Source of the DNA: Rhizobacter sp. AJA081-3
GTDB taxonomy: Bacteria; Pseudomonadota; Gammaproteobacteria; Burkholderiales; Burkholderiaceae_C
Direction: 5' to 3'
DNA: 64,000 bases
Assembly: GCF_017795745.1 (NCBI RefSeq)
Contig: NZ_CP059067.1
Location: forward strand, 5,022,001-5,086,000
Part shown: in pieces, positions 27,182-35,125 of the stretch
How positions within the stretch are numbered: the stretch's first letter is position 1
How the letters are laid out: each line of letters begins with the position of its first letter
Translations under genes and position numbers: made by a program
Notes under the pieces: model-generated
Told to the model about the DNA's origin: nothing
Seen by the model: only the letters and a program-made list of their open reading frames with translations
The model's database searches: none

Positions 27182-28219
27182 TCAGTGCCATTGATCGGCG
27201 AAGAAGCCGGCCACTTGGTTCGCCAGCTCGGGCAAGAAGGCGACGCGGTCGAAGCCGACTGGATTGGCCGCCGCGTCACCTGCCGCCGAGGGCAGCGGGA
27301 AGGTCGGTTGCGCCATGAAGGCAAAGTGCCCTGCGCCGGCCACCGTGCTGGCCTGAGTTCGGGCCAGGCTGGCGACGACATATCCGCCGTGGTACCTGCT
27401 GTTGAGCACCACATCCTGCTCGGCCACGATGACGCGAACGGGCACCGTGACGGCCGCAAGGCTCTCGGGCGTGAACACCACGGCCATGGGTGCCATCGCG
27501 ACCACGGCGCGGATGCGGCGGTCCGGCACCGAGACCGGTCGTGCGTCCGGCGGGGGGGCGCTGGCGGCGGGTGCAGCCTGCACCCCGGTGGCCTCGGTGA
27601 CTGCCGAGCCCTTCGCGAGGGAGCAGTAGCCCGGATCATCTTGCACGGTCCGGCAATGCCGCGCCGAGCGCTGGGCATCGGCCTGCGCACCCACCAACGC
27701 CAGTACGCTGTAGCCGCCGGCGGAATGGCCCACCGCGCCGATGCGTTCGGTCGGGATGCGCGGCCCCCATTCGGGGCTCGCCAGCAGCGCATCCAGCACG
27801 CGACTGATCTGGAGCGGCCGCTCGCTGAAATAGCGGCCCGATGTGACGAGCGAACGGTCCTTCCAGTTGTCGCCCGCATGTCGCACGGCCGCCACCAGGT
27901 AGCCGTCGCGGGCGAGCCGGGTGCCAAGGTCGTGGTGGTTGAGCTCCGTGCCTCCCGTGCCGTGTGAGATCAGGATCAGTCCCTTGAGCTTGGCATCGGA
28001 GACCGGTGCCCCCGGGGCCACGACGGGCAGCCAGGGCCCCATCGGCACGACGCGGTCGGCCACGGCGGTGGGATAGAACAAGGCCACGGTGGTGGGAGCG
28101 TCACCGGCGATCGTGAGCGTGCGGTAGCCCGCATGCTGCGCGCGCGCAGGCCCGGCCAGGGACAGCAGCACGGCGGTGACGAGCGCGACAGGTTGCAGAA
28201 CGGTGCGGAACAGAGTCAT
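27182..28219 (-). CDS. Secreted alpha/beta hydrolase (dienelactone hydrolase-like)
   Basis: A 345-residue exported hydrolase. The ATG at 28219 begins a signal peptide ending GPARAQ; the open frame continues upstream to 28360 but without signal features. The nucleophile elbow is GHSAGG (Ser about 169), the oxyanion loop is HGTGG, the acid is probably Asp in VIVAEQDVVL, and the His is in GAGHFAF. Relatives act on lactones, esters or xenobiotics (PAF acetylhydrolase / dienelactone-like). It contains a proline-alanine insertion (AAPAASAPPPDARP) before the cap region. It is the last of four minus-strand genes that start at the MerR-type promoter, although 112 bases separate it from the DUF2798 gene. 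Confidence 0.85.
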   Translation of the reverse strand: MTLFRTVLQPVALVTAVLLSLAGPARAQHAGYRTLTIAGDAPTTVALFYPTAVADRVVPMGPWLPVVAPGAPVSDAKLKGLILISHGTGGTELNHHDLGTRLARDGYLVAAVRHAGDNWKDRSLVTSGRYFSERPLQISRVLDALLASPEWGPRIPTERIGAVGHSAGGYSVLALVGAQADAQRSARHCRTVQDDPGYCSLAKGSAVTEATGVQAAPAASAPPPDARPVSVPDRRIRAVVAMAPMAVVFTPESLAAVTVPVRVIVAEQDVVLNSRYHGGYVVASLARTQASTVAGAGHFAFMAQPTFPLPSAAGDAAANPVGFDRVAFLPELANQVAGFFADQWH

Positions 28220-28331
28220 CTGGTTCTTTCGGGAGCCGATGGGGTAACGGCATGCGCAGACTCTGGGGCCGCGACCCGGACTCGTCCATGGCCCTGCGAC
28301 GAAATGCCTGAGGGCGGCGCGAGTCGCTGTT

Positions 28332-28562
28332 TCAAGGCCGCTTGTCGACGAGCGCGGCAACCGTTCGGCGCGCGAGCGGCGCGACGATCAGCACGACGGG
28401 GAAGGCCACCAGCCAGGCGGTCAACCAGGCGCCGGTCCACATGCCGGCATAGCCATCGCTGAAGCCGACGGCGCGGTAGGTCGAGATGCCGGAAACCAGC
28501 AGGGACATCAGCCCCGACAGAATCAGGCCGAAGAGTGCAGGTGCACAGGACTTGGGAAGCAT
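28332..28562 (-). CDS. DUF2798 small membrane protein
   Basis: A 76-residue protein with two transmembrane helices (about 8-27 and 43-63), with the family pattern GLMSLLVSGISTYRAVG and WLVAFPVVLIVAPLARR. DUF2798 proteins are small inner-membrane proteins of unknown function, often next to MerR or TetR regulators and oxidoreductases. It is 25 bases from the flavodoxin gene and so probably in one transcript with it. Confidence 0.88.
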   Translation of the reverse strand: MLPKSCAPALFGLILSGLMSLLVSGISTYRAVGFSDGYAGMWTGAWLTAWLVAFPVVLIVAPLARRTVAALVDKRP

Positions 28563-28587
28563 GAGGAAGCTCCTGAAAGTGGCGCGT

Positions 28588-29157
28588 CTACGCGGGGACC
28601 ATCACACGGTTCAGGCTCTCGGCGAAGTGGCGGCCGAACATCCTGGCTGTCTTGACGTCACCCGGCACGAACGAGTCCGCCGGCGCCGAGTGACCGGCCT
28701 GGGCCATCAGGCCCGACCACGATCCGAGCCGGTTCGCGGCCTCGTCGTACGGCACGCCGTTGTGCTGCTCGGGCAGGATGGGGTTGCCGACCCACAGCAT
28801 CCCGTGCTGCATGGCGAAGACGAACATCGACAGCAGCGTCGACTGCTTGTCGCCGGCGGGAAGCGACGACACAGTGAACCCCGCGGCGAGCTTGCCCTTG
28901 AGTTGCTGGGTGCGCCACAGACGACCCGTGGCGTCCATGAAGGACTTGAACGGGCCGGAGACGCCGCCGAGGTAGGTCGGCGAGCCCAGGATGAGTCCGT
29001 CGTACTCGACGAGCTCGTCCGGCGTGCGGGCGATGTCCTCGGCCTTGACTAGGTGGGCCTCGACGTCTTCGACCTGCCGGGTGCCGACGAGCACCTGACG
29101 CGCGATGAACTCGGTGTGCCCGTGGGCGCTGTGATAGATGATGGCAAGTTTGCTCAT
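28588..29157 (-). CDS. Flavodoxin-family NAD(P)H:quinone oxidoreductase-like protein
   Basis: A 189-residue flavodoxin-fold protein. The ATG at 29157 follows TGGAGT; an upstream ATG at 29202 would add 15 unlikely residues. FMN-phosphate loop IYHSAHGHTEFIA at residues 6-18; the GSPTYLGGVSGPFKSFMD segment is the WrbA/YhdA-like isoalloxazine loop. The family makes two-electron reductions of quinones or nitro compounds. Located between DUF2938 and DUF2798 genes under the MerR-type promoter, which suggests a response to electrophiles or metals (inference). Confidence 0.9.
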   Translation of the reverse strand: MSKLAIIYHSAHGHTEFIARQVLVGTRQVEDVEAHLVKAEDIARTPDELVEYDGLILGSPTYLGGVSGPFKSFMDATGRLWRTQQLKGKLAAGFTVSSLPAGDKQSTLLSMFVFAMQHGMLWVGNPILPEQHNGVPYDEAANRLGSWSGLMAQAGHSAPADSFVPGDVKTARMFGRHFAESLNRVMVPA

Positions 29158-29215
29158 GACATGGACTCCAGAGGGGTTGCAGGATTTCTCGGGGTGGTGC
29201 ATCGGGGTCGGCCGC

Positions 29216-29710
29216 TCACCTGGCGGCCTGCGCCAGAGCGGAGGCCGCCAGGTACAGGCCTGCGCCGAACGCCGTGTGATGGGTCAGGTTGCGCAGGCAG
29301 TTCTTCAGCGGCGCTGGCGTCTTCGACGCCAGAAAGCCCGAACCCATGGCCGGCTGCATCACGAACCAGGGCGCCGCCACGGTCACCACACCAAAAGCCA
29401 CGGCAGGCAGCAGCGTCGGCTGCTCGAGCCACGCAGTGCCCTGGACGGCAACCAGGACCGCCGCGTAGGCGATGCCGATGACGTAGTGAGTCAGCCATCC
29501 CAGGCCGAGCTCGAACGGGACGGGTGCCGCCTTCGAGATGACTGCATGGGCGAACTGACCACGTGCGAAGTGACCAACCCAGCGCCCCACCATGGCGAAG
29601 CCGGTGCTGGGTACGCCCAAGCGCGCCAGGAGCAGCAGCCAGACGTCCATGGCGGCCGTGGCGCCGATTCCGACCAGGGCGATTTGTCCGAAGGTGTGGA
29701 ACGAGGGCAT
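29216..29710 (-). CDS. DUF2938 membrane protein
   Basis: A 164-residue membrane protein with four helices (about 8-28, 62-85, 95-115, 138-160). It has the DUF2938 hallmarks ATAAMDVWLLLLARLG, GWLTHYVIGIAYA and APWFVMQPAMGSG. The family is of unknown function, often regulated by a divergent MerR protein. It is the first gene behind the MerR-type promoter at 29754-29784; the expected 5' leader is about 37 bases. Confidence 0.88.
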   Translation of the reverse strand: MPSFHTFGQIALVGIGATAAMDVWLLLLARLGVPSTGFAMVGRWVGHFARGQFAHAVISKAAPVPFELGLGWLTHYVIGIAYAAVLVAVQGTAWLEQPTLLPAVAFGVVTVAAPWFVMQPAMGSGFLASKTPAPLKNCLRNLTHHTAFGAGLYLAASALAQAAR

Positions 29711-29753
29711 TGGAGTCTCCGTGAAGCGATTGACTCTTCGATGTCTTGAAGGC

Positions 29754-29784
29754 AGCATAGAAGTTGAAGTCAACTTCAAGTCAA
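29754..29784 (-). promoter_or_regulatory. MerR-type promoter with 19-bp spacer and operator dyad
   Basis: On the minus strand -35 TTGACT (29784-29779) and -10 TATGCT (29759-29754) are 19 bases apart, the overlong spacer of MerR-activated promoters. Inside lies the perfect dyad TTGAAGT-CA-ACTTCAA (29764-29779 on the plus strand). The MerR gene starts at 29795 on the other strand. Confidence 0.75.
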
Positions 29785-29794
29785 GCGGTTTCTC

Positions 29795-30223
29795 ATGGAC
29801 ATCTCGGAAGTCGCCAAGAAGTCGGGTGTGGCCGCATCGGCGCTGCGGTACTACGAACGCAAGGGCCTCATCCGCTCGCTGGAATCGGACGGCGCCCGGC
29901 GCAAGTTCTCGCCCGCGGTGCTGGACCAGCTGGCGCTCATCGCTCTGGGGCAGGCGGCCGGGTTCTCGCTGGACGAGATTCGGGTGATGTTCACTCCCGG
30001 CGGTGAGCTGAACATCGACCGCGCGATGCTTGCGTCCAAGGCCGATGAGCTCGAGCGAATGGTCAAGCGGCTGAAGGCGATGATCGAGGGCCTGCGGCAC
30101 GCCGTGGCATGTCCCGCGCCGAGCCATGCGGCCTGCCCTTCATTCCAGCGGCTGCTGAAGGCCGCCTCGGCCGGGGCGCTGGAGAATCGACAGCGGCGCC
30201 TCGTGCCCCCGAGAAGCAGGTGA
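29795..30223 (+). CDS. MerR-family transcriptional regulator
   Basis: A 142-residue regulator. The N-terminal winged helix (DISEVAKKSGVAASALRYYERKGLI in parts) is followed by a coiled-coil helix (about 85-105) and a C-terminal effector segment with cysteines in HAVACPAPSHAACPSFQRLL. The C-x9-C-type pattern could sense metals, thiol oxidation or electrophiles, as in SoxR- and CueR-like proteins, but it does not match a single known sensor. It is divergent from the DUF2938-flavodoxin row and sits beside the 19-bp-spacer promoter it probably controls. Confidence 0.92.
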   Translation: MDISEVAKKSGVAASALRYYERKGLIRSLESDGARRKFSPAVLDQLALIALGQAAGFSLDEIRVMFTPGGELNIDRAMLASKADELERMVKRLKAMIEGLRHAVACPAPSHAACPSFQRLLKAASAGALENRQRRLVPPRSR

Positions 30224-30248
30224 ACCGGGCCGCCGCCCGGCCAGCCGC

Positions 30249-31121
30249 TCAGCGCATCGACAGGTCAACCACGACGCCGGCGAACACCGCGAAGCCGACC
30301 CAGTGGTTGAGACGGAAGGCGCGGAAGCAGCCGTCACGCGAGCGGCCGCGGATCAGCGTGTAGTGCCACAGCGCGATGGCCGTGGCCACGGCGAGGCCGG
30401 CGAAGTAGGGCCAGCGCATCGCCAGGCCCGCGCCCAGCGCGGCCCAGATCGCCAGGTAGGCGGCGTAGAAGGCCATCACGCCGGCTACGTCGAAGCGGCC
30501 CAGCGTGATCGCCGAGGTGCGGATGCCGATCTTCAGGTCATCGTCGCGATCGACCATGGCGTACTCGGTGTCGTAGGCGAGCACCCAGAACAGGTTGCCG
30601 ATCAGCAGCCACCAGGCCAGCGCCGGCACCTCGCCGCGCACCGCGGCGAAGGCCATCGGGATGCCGAAGCTGAAGGCCACGCCGAGCACCGCCTGCGGCA
30701 TCGAGAAGAAGCGCTTGGTGAAGGGGTAGAAGATCGACACCGCCAGCGCCACCACGCTCCAGGCGATGGTGGCGAGGTTGGTGGTCAGCACCAGCAGGAA
30801 GGCCGTGAACGCGAGCACGGCGCCGAAGCGCAGCGCCTCCTGTGGGCTCAGCGCGCCGCTGGTCACCGGGCGCTGCGCGGTGCGCTTGACGTGGCGGTCG
30901 AAATCGCGGTCGGCGACGTCGTTGACCGCGCAGCCGGCGCTGCGCATCAGGAAGGTGCCGAGGACGAACACGATCAGCAGGTGCCAGCCCGGGAAGCCGC
31001 CGGCGGCGATCCACAGCGCCGCGAGCGTAGGCCACAGCAGCAGGTAGCTGCCGGCCGGGCGGTCCCAGCGGATCAGGTGCAGGTAGAGCGCCAGACGAGA
31101 GGGCGCCGCGAGCGTGTTCAT
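30249..31121 (-). CDS. ubiA: 4-hydroxybenzoate octaprenyltransferase
   Basis: A 290-residue polytopic membrane enzyme of ubiquinone synthesis. The two Asp-rich motifs that bind prenyl diphosphate through magnesium are NDVADRDFD (about 68-76) and [12 protein letters not shown] (about 190-201). [18 protein letters not shown]-like opening ([19 protein letters not shown]) and length agree with UbiA. It prenylates 4-hydroxybenzoate at the inner membrane. It ends 25 bases from the convergent MerR gene and is divergent from the toxin-antitoxin pair. Confidence 0.95.
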   Translation of the reverse strand: MNTLAAPSRLALYLHLIRWDRPAGSYLLLWPTLAALWIAAGGFPGWHLLIVFVLGTFLMRSAGCAVNDVADRDFDRHVKRTAQRPVTSGALSPQEALRFGAVLAFTAFLLVLTTNLATIAWSVVALAVSIFYPFTKRFFSMPQAVLGVAFSFGIPMAFAAVRGEVPALAWWLLIGNLFWVLAYDTEYAMVDRDDDLKIGIRTSAITLGRFDVAGVMAFYAAYLAIWAALGAGLAMRWPYFAGLAVATAIALWHYTLIRGRSRDGCFRAFRLNHWVGFAVFAGVVVDLSMR

Positions 31122-31172
31122 GGCGAGATTGTGCTGCGGCGCACGCCGGCTTCGGCCGCATTGGCCCTTCCC

Positions 31173-31201
31173 TTGCACATGAACGAGAACAGGACTATTC
31201 T
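31173..31201 (+). promoter_or_regulatory. Sigma-70 promoter of the Xre/RES pair
   Basis: TTGCAC (31173-31178) and TATTCT (31196-31201) are separated by exactly 17 bases. The predicted start is about 31208, four bases before the ATG at 31212, so the transcript would be almost leaderless. Confidence 0.55.
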
Positions 31202-31211
31202 TTCATCTGAA

Positions 31212-31610
31212 ATGAGCGCCCTGCACAGCCCCTCCCGCCGAAACGCCCCTCGAGGCGGTACCGATTCCGCCGCCGTACTGGCCACGGCCACGCAGCGTGC
31301 CGCCGCCCTGCTGGGCCTCAGCGGTGCCGGCCTGGCGCGCATCCTCGGCGTCAGCGAGGCCACGGTGTCGCGCATCGGGCGCGGCGAACGCGGCCTGCCG
31401 CCGGATTCGAAGGAAGGCGAACTGGCCCTGCTGCTGGTGCGCCTGTACCGCTCGCTCGACGCGCTGGTCGGCAACGACGAGGCGCGGCGCCTGGCCTGGA
31501 TGCGCAGCCACAACGACGCGTTGAACGGCGTGCCCGCCACGCTGGTGCTCAGTGCGCAGGGGCTGGTGGCCGCGGTCGCCTACCTCGACGCGATGCGCGC
31601 GCCGATCTGA
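31212..31610 (+). CDS. Xre/MbcA/ParS-type antitoxin
   Basis: A 132-residue protein. An Xre-like helix-turn-helix (LSGAGLARILGVSEATVSRI, about 36-58) is followed by the toxin-binding C-terminal domain (DUF2384), with LVRLYRSLDALVGNDEARRLAWMRSHN and the typical end GLVAAVAYLDAMRAPI. An in-frame ATG at 31179 lies within the promoter, so 31212 is preferred. It neutralises and probably co-represses with the RES toxin encoded 10 bases downstream. Confidence 0.9.
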   Translation: MSALHSPSRRNAPRGGTDSAAVLATATQRAAALLGLSGAGLARILGVSEATVSRIGRGERGLPPDSKEGELALLLVRLYRSLDALVGNDEARRLAWMRSHNDALNGVPATLVLSAQGLVAAVAYLDAMRAPI

Positions 31611-31620
31611 CCCGTTTCTC

Positions 31621-32322
31621 ATGCAGCCCTGGCGCGACGAGTGGTTCGCTGACGGCGTGCGGCCGGCCTCGGCCCTGCTGTGGCGCGGCGTGGAAGCGCA
31701 GCACAAGGTGGCCACGATGAGGCTGGTCGACAGCCTGGACGACCAGGCCGAACTCGAGCGCCTGCTCGAAGCCAGCAAGCCGCCACTGCCGCCGGCCGCG
31801 CAAGGCCTCCACTACCTGCTGTCCACGCCCTTTCGCTACCGCTCGCCACACCCCTCGCGCTTTCGCGCCGGCACCGACGCGGGTGTCTGGTACGGTGCCA
31901 AGGAACGCGAGACCGCCTGCACCGAGGTCGGCTACTGGCGCTGGCGCTTCCTGATGGACAGCGCCGGCCTGCGCGAAGGCGAGCTGGTCACCGAGCACAC
32001 CTTCTTCCAGGCCCAGGCGCGCGGGCCGGCGGTCGACCTGACACGCGAGCCCTGGTCACGCGGGGCCGAAGCCTGGAAGCAGCGCAACGACTACGCGCCC
32101 TGCCAGGCGCTGGCGCGGGCCGTGCGCGCGCACGGCAAGGCGCAGTGGATCCGCTATGAATCCGTGCGCCGGCCGGGCGGCTTGTGCGGCGCGGTGCTGG
32201 CGCCGCAGGCGCTGAGCCTGCCCGCGGCGCACCGGCTGGAGACCTGGGTGTGCAAGGTGAACGCGAAGCAGGCCTTGATGCTGCACGACGAGGACCGCGT
32301 GACGGTCCCCATCGAAGCCTGA
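31621..32322 (+). CDS. RES-domain toxin
   Basis: A 233-residue RES-domain protein. The conserved Arg, Glu and Ser of the family are found in LLWRGVEAQ, RFRAGTDAGVWYGAKERETACTEVGYWR and WIRYESVRRPGG. RES toxins are NAD+-degrading ADP-ribosyltransferase-like enzymes that stop growth when freed of the Xre antitoxin. The RFRAGTDAGVWY/ETACTEVGYWR form belongs to the longer RES subgroup. It converges on prfC with only 6 bases between the stops. Confidence 0.9.
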   Translation: MQPWRDEWFADGVRPASALLWRGVEAQHKVATMRLVDSLDDQAELERLLEASKPPLPPAAQGLHYLLSTPFRYRSPHPSRFRAGTDAGVWYGAKERETACTEVGYWRWRFLMDSAGLREGELVTEHTFFQAQARGPAVDLTREPWSRGAEAWKQRNDYAPCQALARAVRAHGKAQWIRYESVRRPGGLCGAVLAPQALSLPAAHRLETWVCKVNAKQALMLHDEDRVTVPIEA

Positions 32323-32328
32323 ACGAGA

Positions 32329-33966
32329 TCAGCCCTCCAGCTGCTTCTGGAAGACGAGTCCCGCGTGCTCGCGCAGCGCGTGGAACTTGATCTTCGGCCA
32401 GTTCTCCTGCATCGCGCGCAGCTCGCCCGCGTACTCGAGCAGCACGCAGGGCGCGTTGACGGCGTCGTGCGCCACGCGGTGCGAGTTGCCGTCGATGAAA
32501 CGCTTGAGTTCGCGCTCGTCGGCAGCAGGCCCCTCGCCCGTCTCGCAGGTCACCCAGCGCGCCACGTTGTAGCGCGCCGGCGTGATGCGCGCCTTCACGC
32601 CGTACTCGTGCTCGAGCCGGTGCGCCACCACCTCGAACTGCAGCTGGCCCACCGCGCCGAGCAGCAGCAACGTGCCGGCCATCGGGCGGAACACCTGGAT
32701 CGCGCCCTCCTCGCCAAGCTGCGTCAGGCCGGCGCGCAGCTGCTTGGTCTTCAGCGGGTCGGCCACCTCGACGGTGCGGAACATCTCCGGCGCGAAGAAG
32801 GGCAGCCCGGTGAACTGCAGGCTCTCGCCTTCGGTGAGCGTGTCGCCGAGCTGCAGCACGCCGTGGTTCGGGATGCCGATGATGTCGCCGGCGAAGGCTT
32901 CGTCGAGCAGCTCGCGCCGCTGCGACAGGAACGACACCACGGTGTTCGGCCGCAGCTCCTTGCCCGAACGCACCACCTTCAGCCGCATGCCGCGTTCGAA
33001 GTGGCCCGAGGCCACCCGCACGAAGGCGATGCGGTCGCGGTGCGCCGGGTCCATGTTGGCCTGGATCTTGAAGACCACGCCGGTGAACTTGGGCTCGTCG
33101 GGGTGCACCACGCGCTGGATCGAACTGCGGTCGCCCGGCGAGGGCGCCAGGTCGACGAGTGCATCGAGCACTTCCTGCACGCCGAAGTTGTTGATCGCCG
33201 AGCCGAAGAACATCGGCGTCTGGTGGCCTTCGAGGAACTGCTCCTCGTCGAACGAGGGCGCGGCTTCCCGCACCAGTTCCACTTCGTTGGCGGCCTGCTC
33301 GTAGGCGGCGCCGAAGCGCTCCATCAGCGCCGGGTTCGAGAGGCCGTCGACGATCTCGTCGCCGCCTTCCTTCACCCGATCTTCGCCGGGTGAGAAAACG
33401 CGCATCTGGTTCTTGCGCAGGTCGAGCACACCGCCGAACAGCTTGCCCATGCCCACCGGCCAGGTGAAGGGCACCACGCTCATGCCGAGTTCGCGCTCGA
33501 TCTCGTCCATCAGCGCCAGCGGCTCCTGCACCTCGCGGTCCATCTTGTTGACGAAGGTGAGGATGGGCGTGTTGCGCGCGCGGCAGACCTGCAGCAGCCG
33601 CCGCGTCTGCGGCTCCACGCCGTTGGCCGCGTCGATGACCATCAGCGCCGCGTCCACCGCGGTGAGCACGCGGTAGGTGTCTTCGGAGAAGTCCTGGTGG
33701 CCCGGCGTGTCCAGCAGGTTGATGACGCAGTCTCGGTACTCCATCTGCATGACGGACGAGGCCACCGAGATGCCGCGCTGCTTCTCGATCTCCATCCAGT
33801 CCGAGGTCGCATGGCGCGTGGCCTTGCGCGCCTTCACCGAGCCGGCGATCTGGATCGCGCCGGAGAACAGCAGCAGCTTCTCGGTCAGCGTGGTCTTGCC
33901 CGCGTCGGGGTGCGAAATGATGGCGAAGGTGCGGCGGCGCCGCACCTGGGGCGTGAGTTCGGACAT
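32329..33966 (-). CDS. prfC: Peptide chain release factor 3
   Basis: A 545-residue translational GTPase. G1 SHPDAGKTTLTE, G2 region RGISVASSV, G3 DTPGHQDF and G4 NKMD are present in the first 150 residues, followed by domains II and III typical of RF3 (QVFRPMAGTLLLLGAVGQLQFEV). It recycles RF1/RF2 from the ribosome after termination. Length and motifs agree with full-length RF3 (about 529 in E. coli). Confidence 0.96.
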   Translation of the reverse strand: MSELTPQVRRRRTFAIISHPDAGKTTLTEKLLLFSGAIQIAGSVKARKATRHATSDWMEIEKQRGISVASSVMQMEYRDCVINLLDTPGHQDFSEDTYRVLTAVDAALMVIDAANGVEPQTRRLLQVCRARNTPILTFVNKMDREVQEPLALMDEIERELGMSVVPFTWPVGMGKLFGGVLDLRKNQMRVFSPGEDRVKEGGDEIVDGLSNPALMERFGAAYEQAANEVELVREAAPSFDEEQFLEGHQTPMFFGSAINNFGVQEVLDALVDLAPSPGDRSSIQRVVHPDEPKFTGVVFKIQANMDPAHRDRIAFVRVASGHFERGMRLKVVRSGKELRPNTVVSFLSQRRELLDEAFAGDIIGIPNHGVLQLGDTLTEGESLQFTGLPFFAPEMFRTVEVADPLKTKQLRAGLTQLGEEGAIQVFRPMAGTLLLLGAVGQLQFEVVAHRLEHEYGVKARITPARYNVARWVTCETGEGPAADERELKRFIDGNSHRVAHDAVNAPCVLLEYAGELRAMQENWPKIKFHALREHAGLVFQKQLEG

Positions 33967-34053
33967 GGGGTGCGGCCAGAAGGGGCGGCCGCCTCGTGAA
34001 TCGACAGGAAGGAGCGGCGATTATCCCAGCCCGGGGCTGGCACACTGCGGCGC

Positions 34054-34941
34054 ATGCCGGAACTGCCGGACATCACCGTCTACGTCGAGAGCCTGGCTGC
34101 CAAGTTGCGCGGCGCCACGCTGCAGCGTGTGCGCATCGCCAATCCCTTCGTGCTGCGCACCGCGCTGCCGCCGATCGGCAGCGCCGAGGGCCGGCACGTG
34201 ACCGGCCTCGAGCGGCTCGGCAAGCGGGTGGTGATCGCGCTCGACGGCGATCTGTTCCTCGTCATCCACCTGATGATCGCCGGCCGGCTGCAGTGGCTGG
34301 CCGCCGGCGCCAAGCCGGCGAAATCGGCGCTGGCGTCCTTCGAGTTCGACGCCGGCACGCTGGCGCTCACCGAAGCCGGCACGAAACGCCGTGCCTCGCT
34401 GCACCTGCTGGCGGGCCGCGAGGCACTGGCCACGCAGGACCCCGGCGGCATTGACGTAATGAGCGCCGAGCCTGCCGCCTTCATGGCGCGGCTGCAGGCC
34501 GAGAACCACACGCTCAAGCGCGCGTTGACGAACCCGCGCCTGTTCAGCGGCATCGGCAACGCGTATTCCGACGAGATCCTGCACCGCGCGCGGCTGTCGC
34601 CTGTCACGTTGACGCGCTCGCTCGACGCCGACAACGCGACCCGCCTGCTCGCGGCGACGCAGGCCGTGATGCAGGAATGGACCGCCCGCCTGCGCGACGA
34701 GGCGCAGCGCCAGGGCGGCTGGCCGAAGCAGGTGACCGCCTTCCGCCCCGAGATGGCGGTGCATGGCCGCTACGGCCAGCCCTGCCCGGTGTGCGGCAGT
34801 CCGGTGCAACGCATCGTGCATGCCGACAACGAGACCAACTACTGTGCGCGCTGCCAGACCGGCGGCAAGCTGCTCGCCGACCGCGCCCTCTCGCGGCTGC
34901 TCAAGGCGAGCTGGCCGCGGCACATCGACGATATCGACTGA
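34054..34941 (+). CDS. Formamidopyrimidine-DNA glycosylase family protein (MutM/Nei-like)
   Basis: A 295-residue base-excision DNA glycosylase. After Met removal the catalytic Pro and Glu are present in the N-terminus (MPELPDITVY); the usual fifth Glu is Asp, a sign of a divergent branch and not of inactivity. The helix-two-turn-helix block is LTNPRLFSGIGNAYSDEIL. The zinc finger at the C-terminus is C-x2-C-x16-C-x2-C (CPVCG...YCARC). MutM- and Nei-type enzymes remove oxidised purines or pyrimidines; the sequence does not decide which. A CACACT -10-like box lies 7 bases before the ATG. Confidence 0.92.
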   Translation: MPELPDITVYVESLAAKLRGATLQRVRIANPFVLRTALPPIGSAEGRHVTGLERLGKRVVIALDGDLFLVIHLMIAGRLQWLAAGAKPAKSALASFEFDAGTLALTEAGTKRRASLHLLAGREALATQDPGGIDVMSAEPAAFMARLQAENHTLKRALTNPRLFSGIGNAYSDEILHRARLSPVTLTRSLDADNATRLLAATQAVMQEWTARLRDEAQRQGGWPKQVTAFRPEMAVHGRYGQPCPVCGSPVQRIVHADNETNYCARCQTGGKLLADRALSRLLKASWPRHIDDID

Positions 34942-34970
34942 GCCCCAAGGCATTGGGGCAATGCCCCCAA
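34942..34970 (+). other. Three mutually exclusive hairpins after the glycosylase gene
   Basis: Directly after the stop codon, GCCCCAA/TTGGGGC (34942-34959), GGCATT/AATGCC (34949-34965) and TTGGGG/CCCCAA (34953-34970) can each pair, and each excludes the next. No T tract follows, so a simple terminator is unlikely; the arrangement resembles an attenuator or switching RNA. No function is established. Confidence 0.35.
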
Positions 34971-35075
34971 CTGGGCCACTACCCCCAATCGGCCAGGCTG
35001 GAGCGGGCGTCGGCGAAACCTGGAAATTCCCGTCGAATCAGGTACTTATGAATCGGCTCCGGTCGCCGATTCGCA

Positions 35076-35091
35076 TGGCACGGCGGCTGCA
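35076..35091 (+). promoter_or_regulatory. Candidate sigma-54 promoter of the poly-glycine lipoprotein
   Basis: TGGCAC-GGCGG-CTGCA has a perfect -24 box, GG and GC ten bases apart, and one mismatch in the -12 box. The predicted start is near 35102, 24 bases before the ATG at 35126. Confidence 0.5.
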
Positions 35092-35125
35092 ACGGACTGA
35101 TGCAGACCCCCCACCGGCCATCACC

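Noticed and set aside
34054-34941. Possible inactive glycosylase because PELPE is PELPD
   Set aside because: The catalytic N-terminal Pro and the following Glu are both present, as are the H2TH and zinc finger; Asp at position 6 is a tolerated change.
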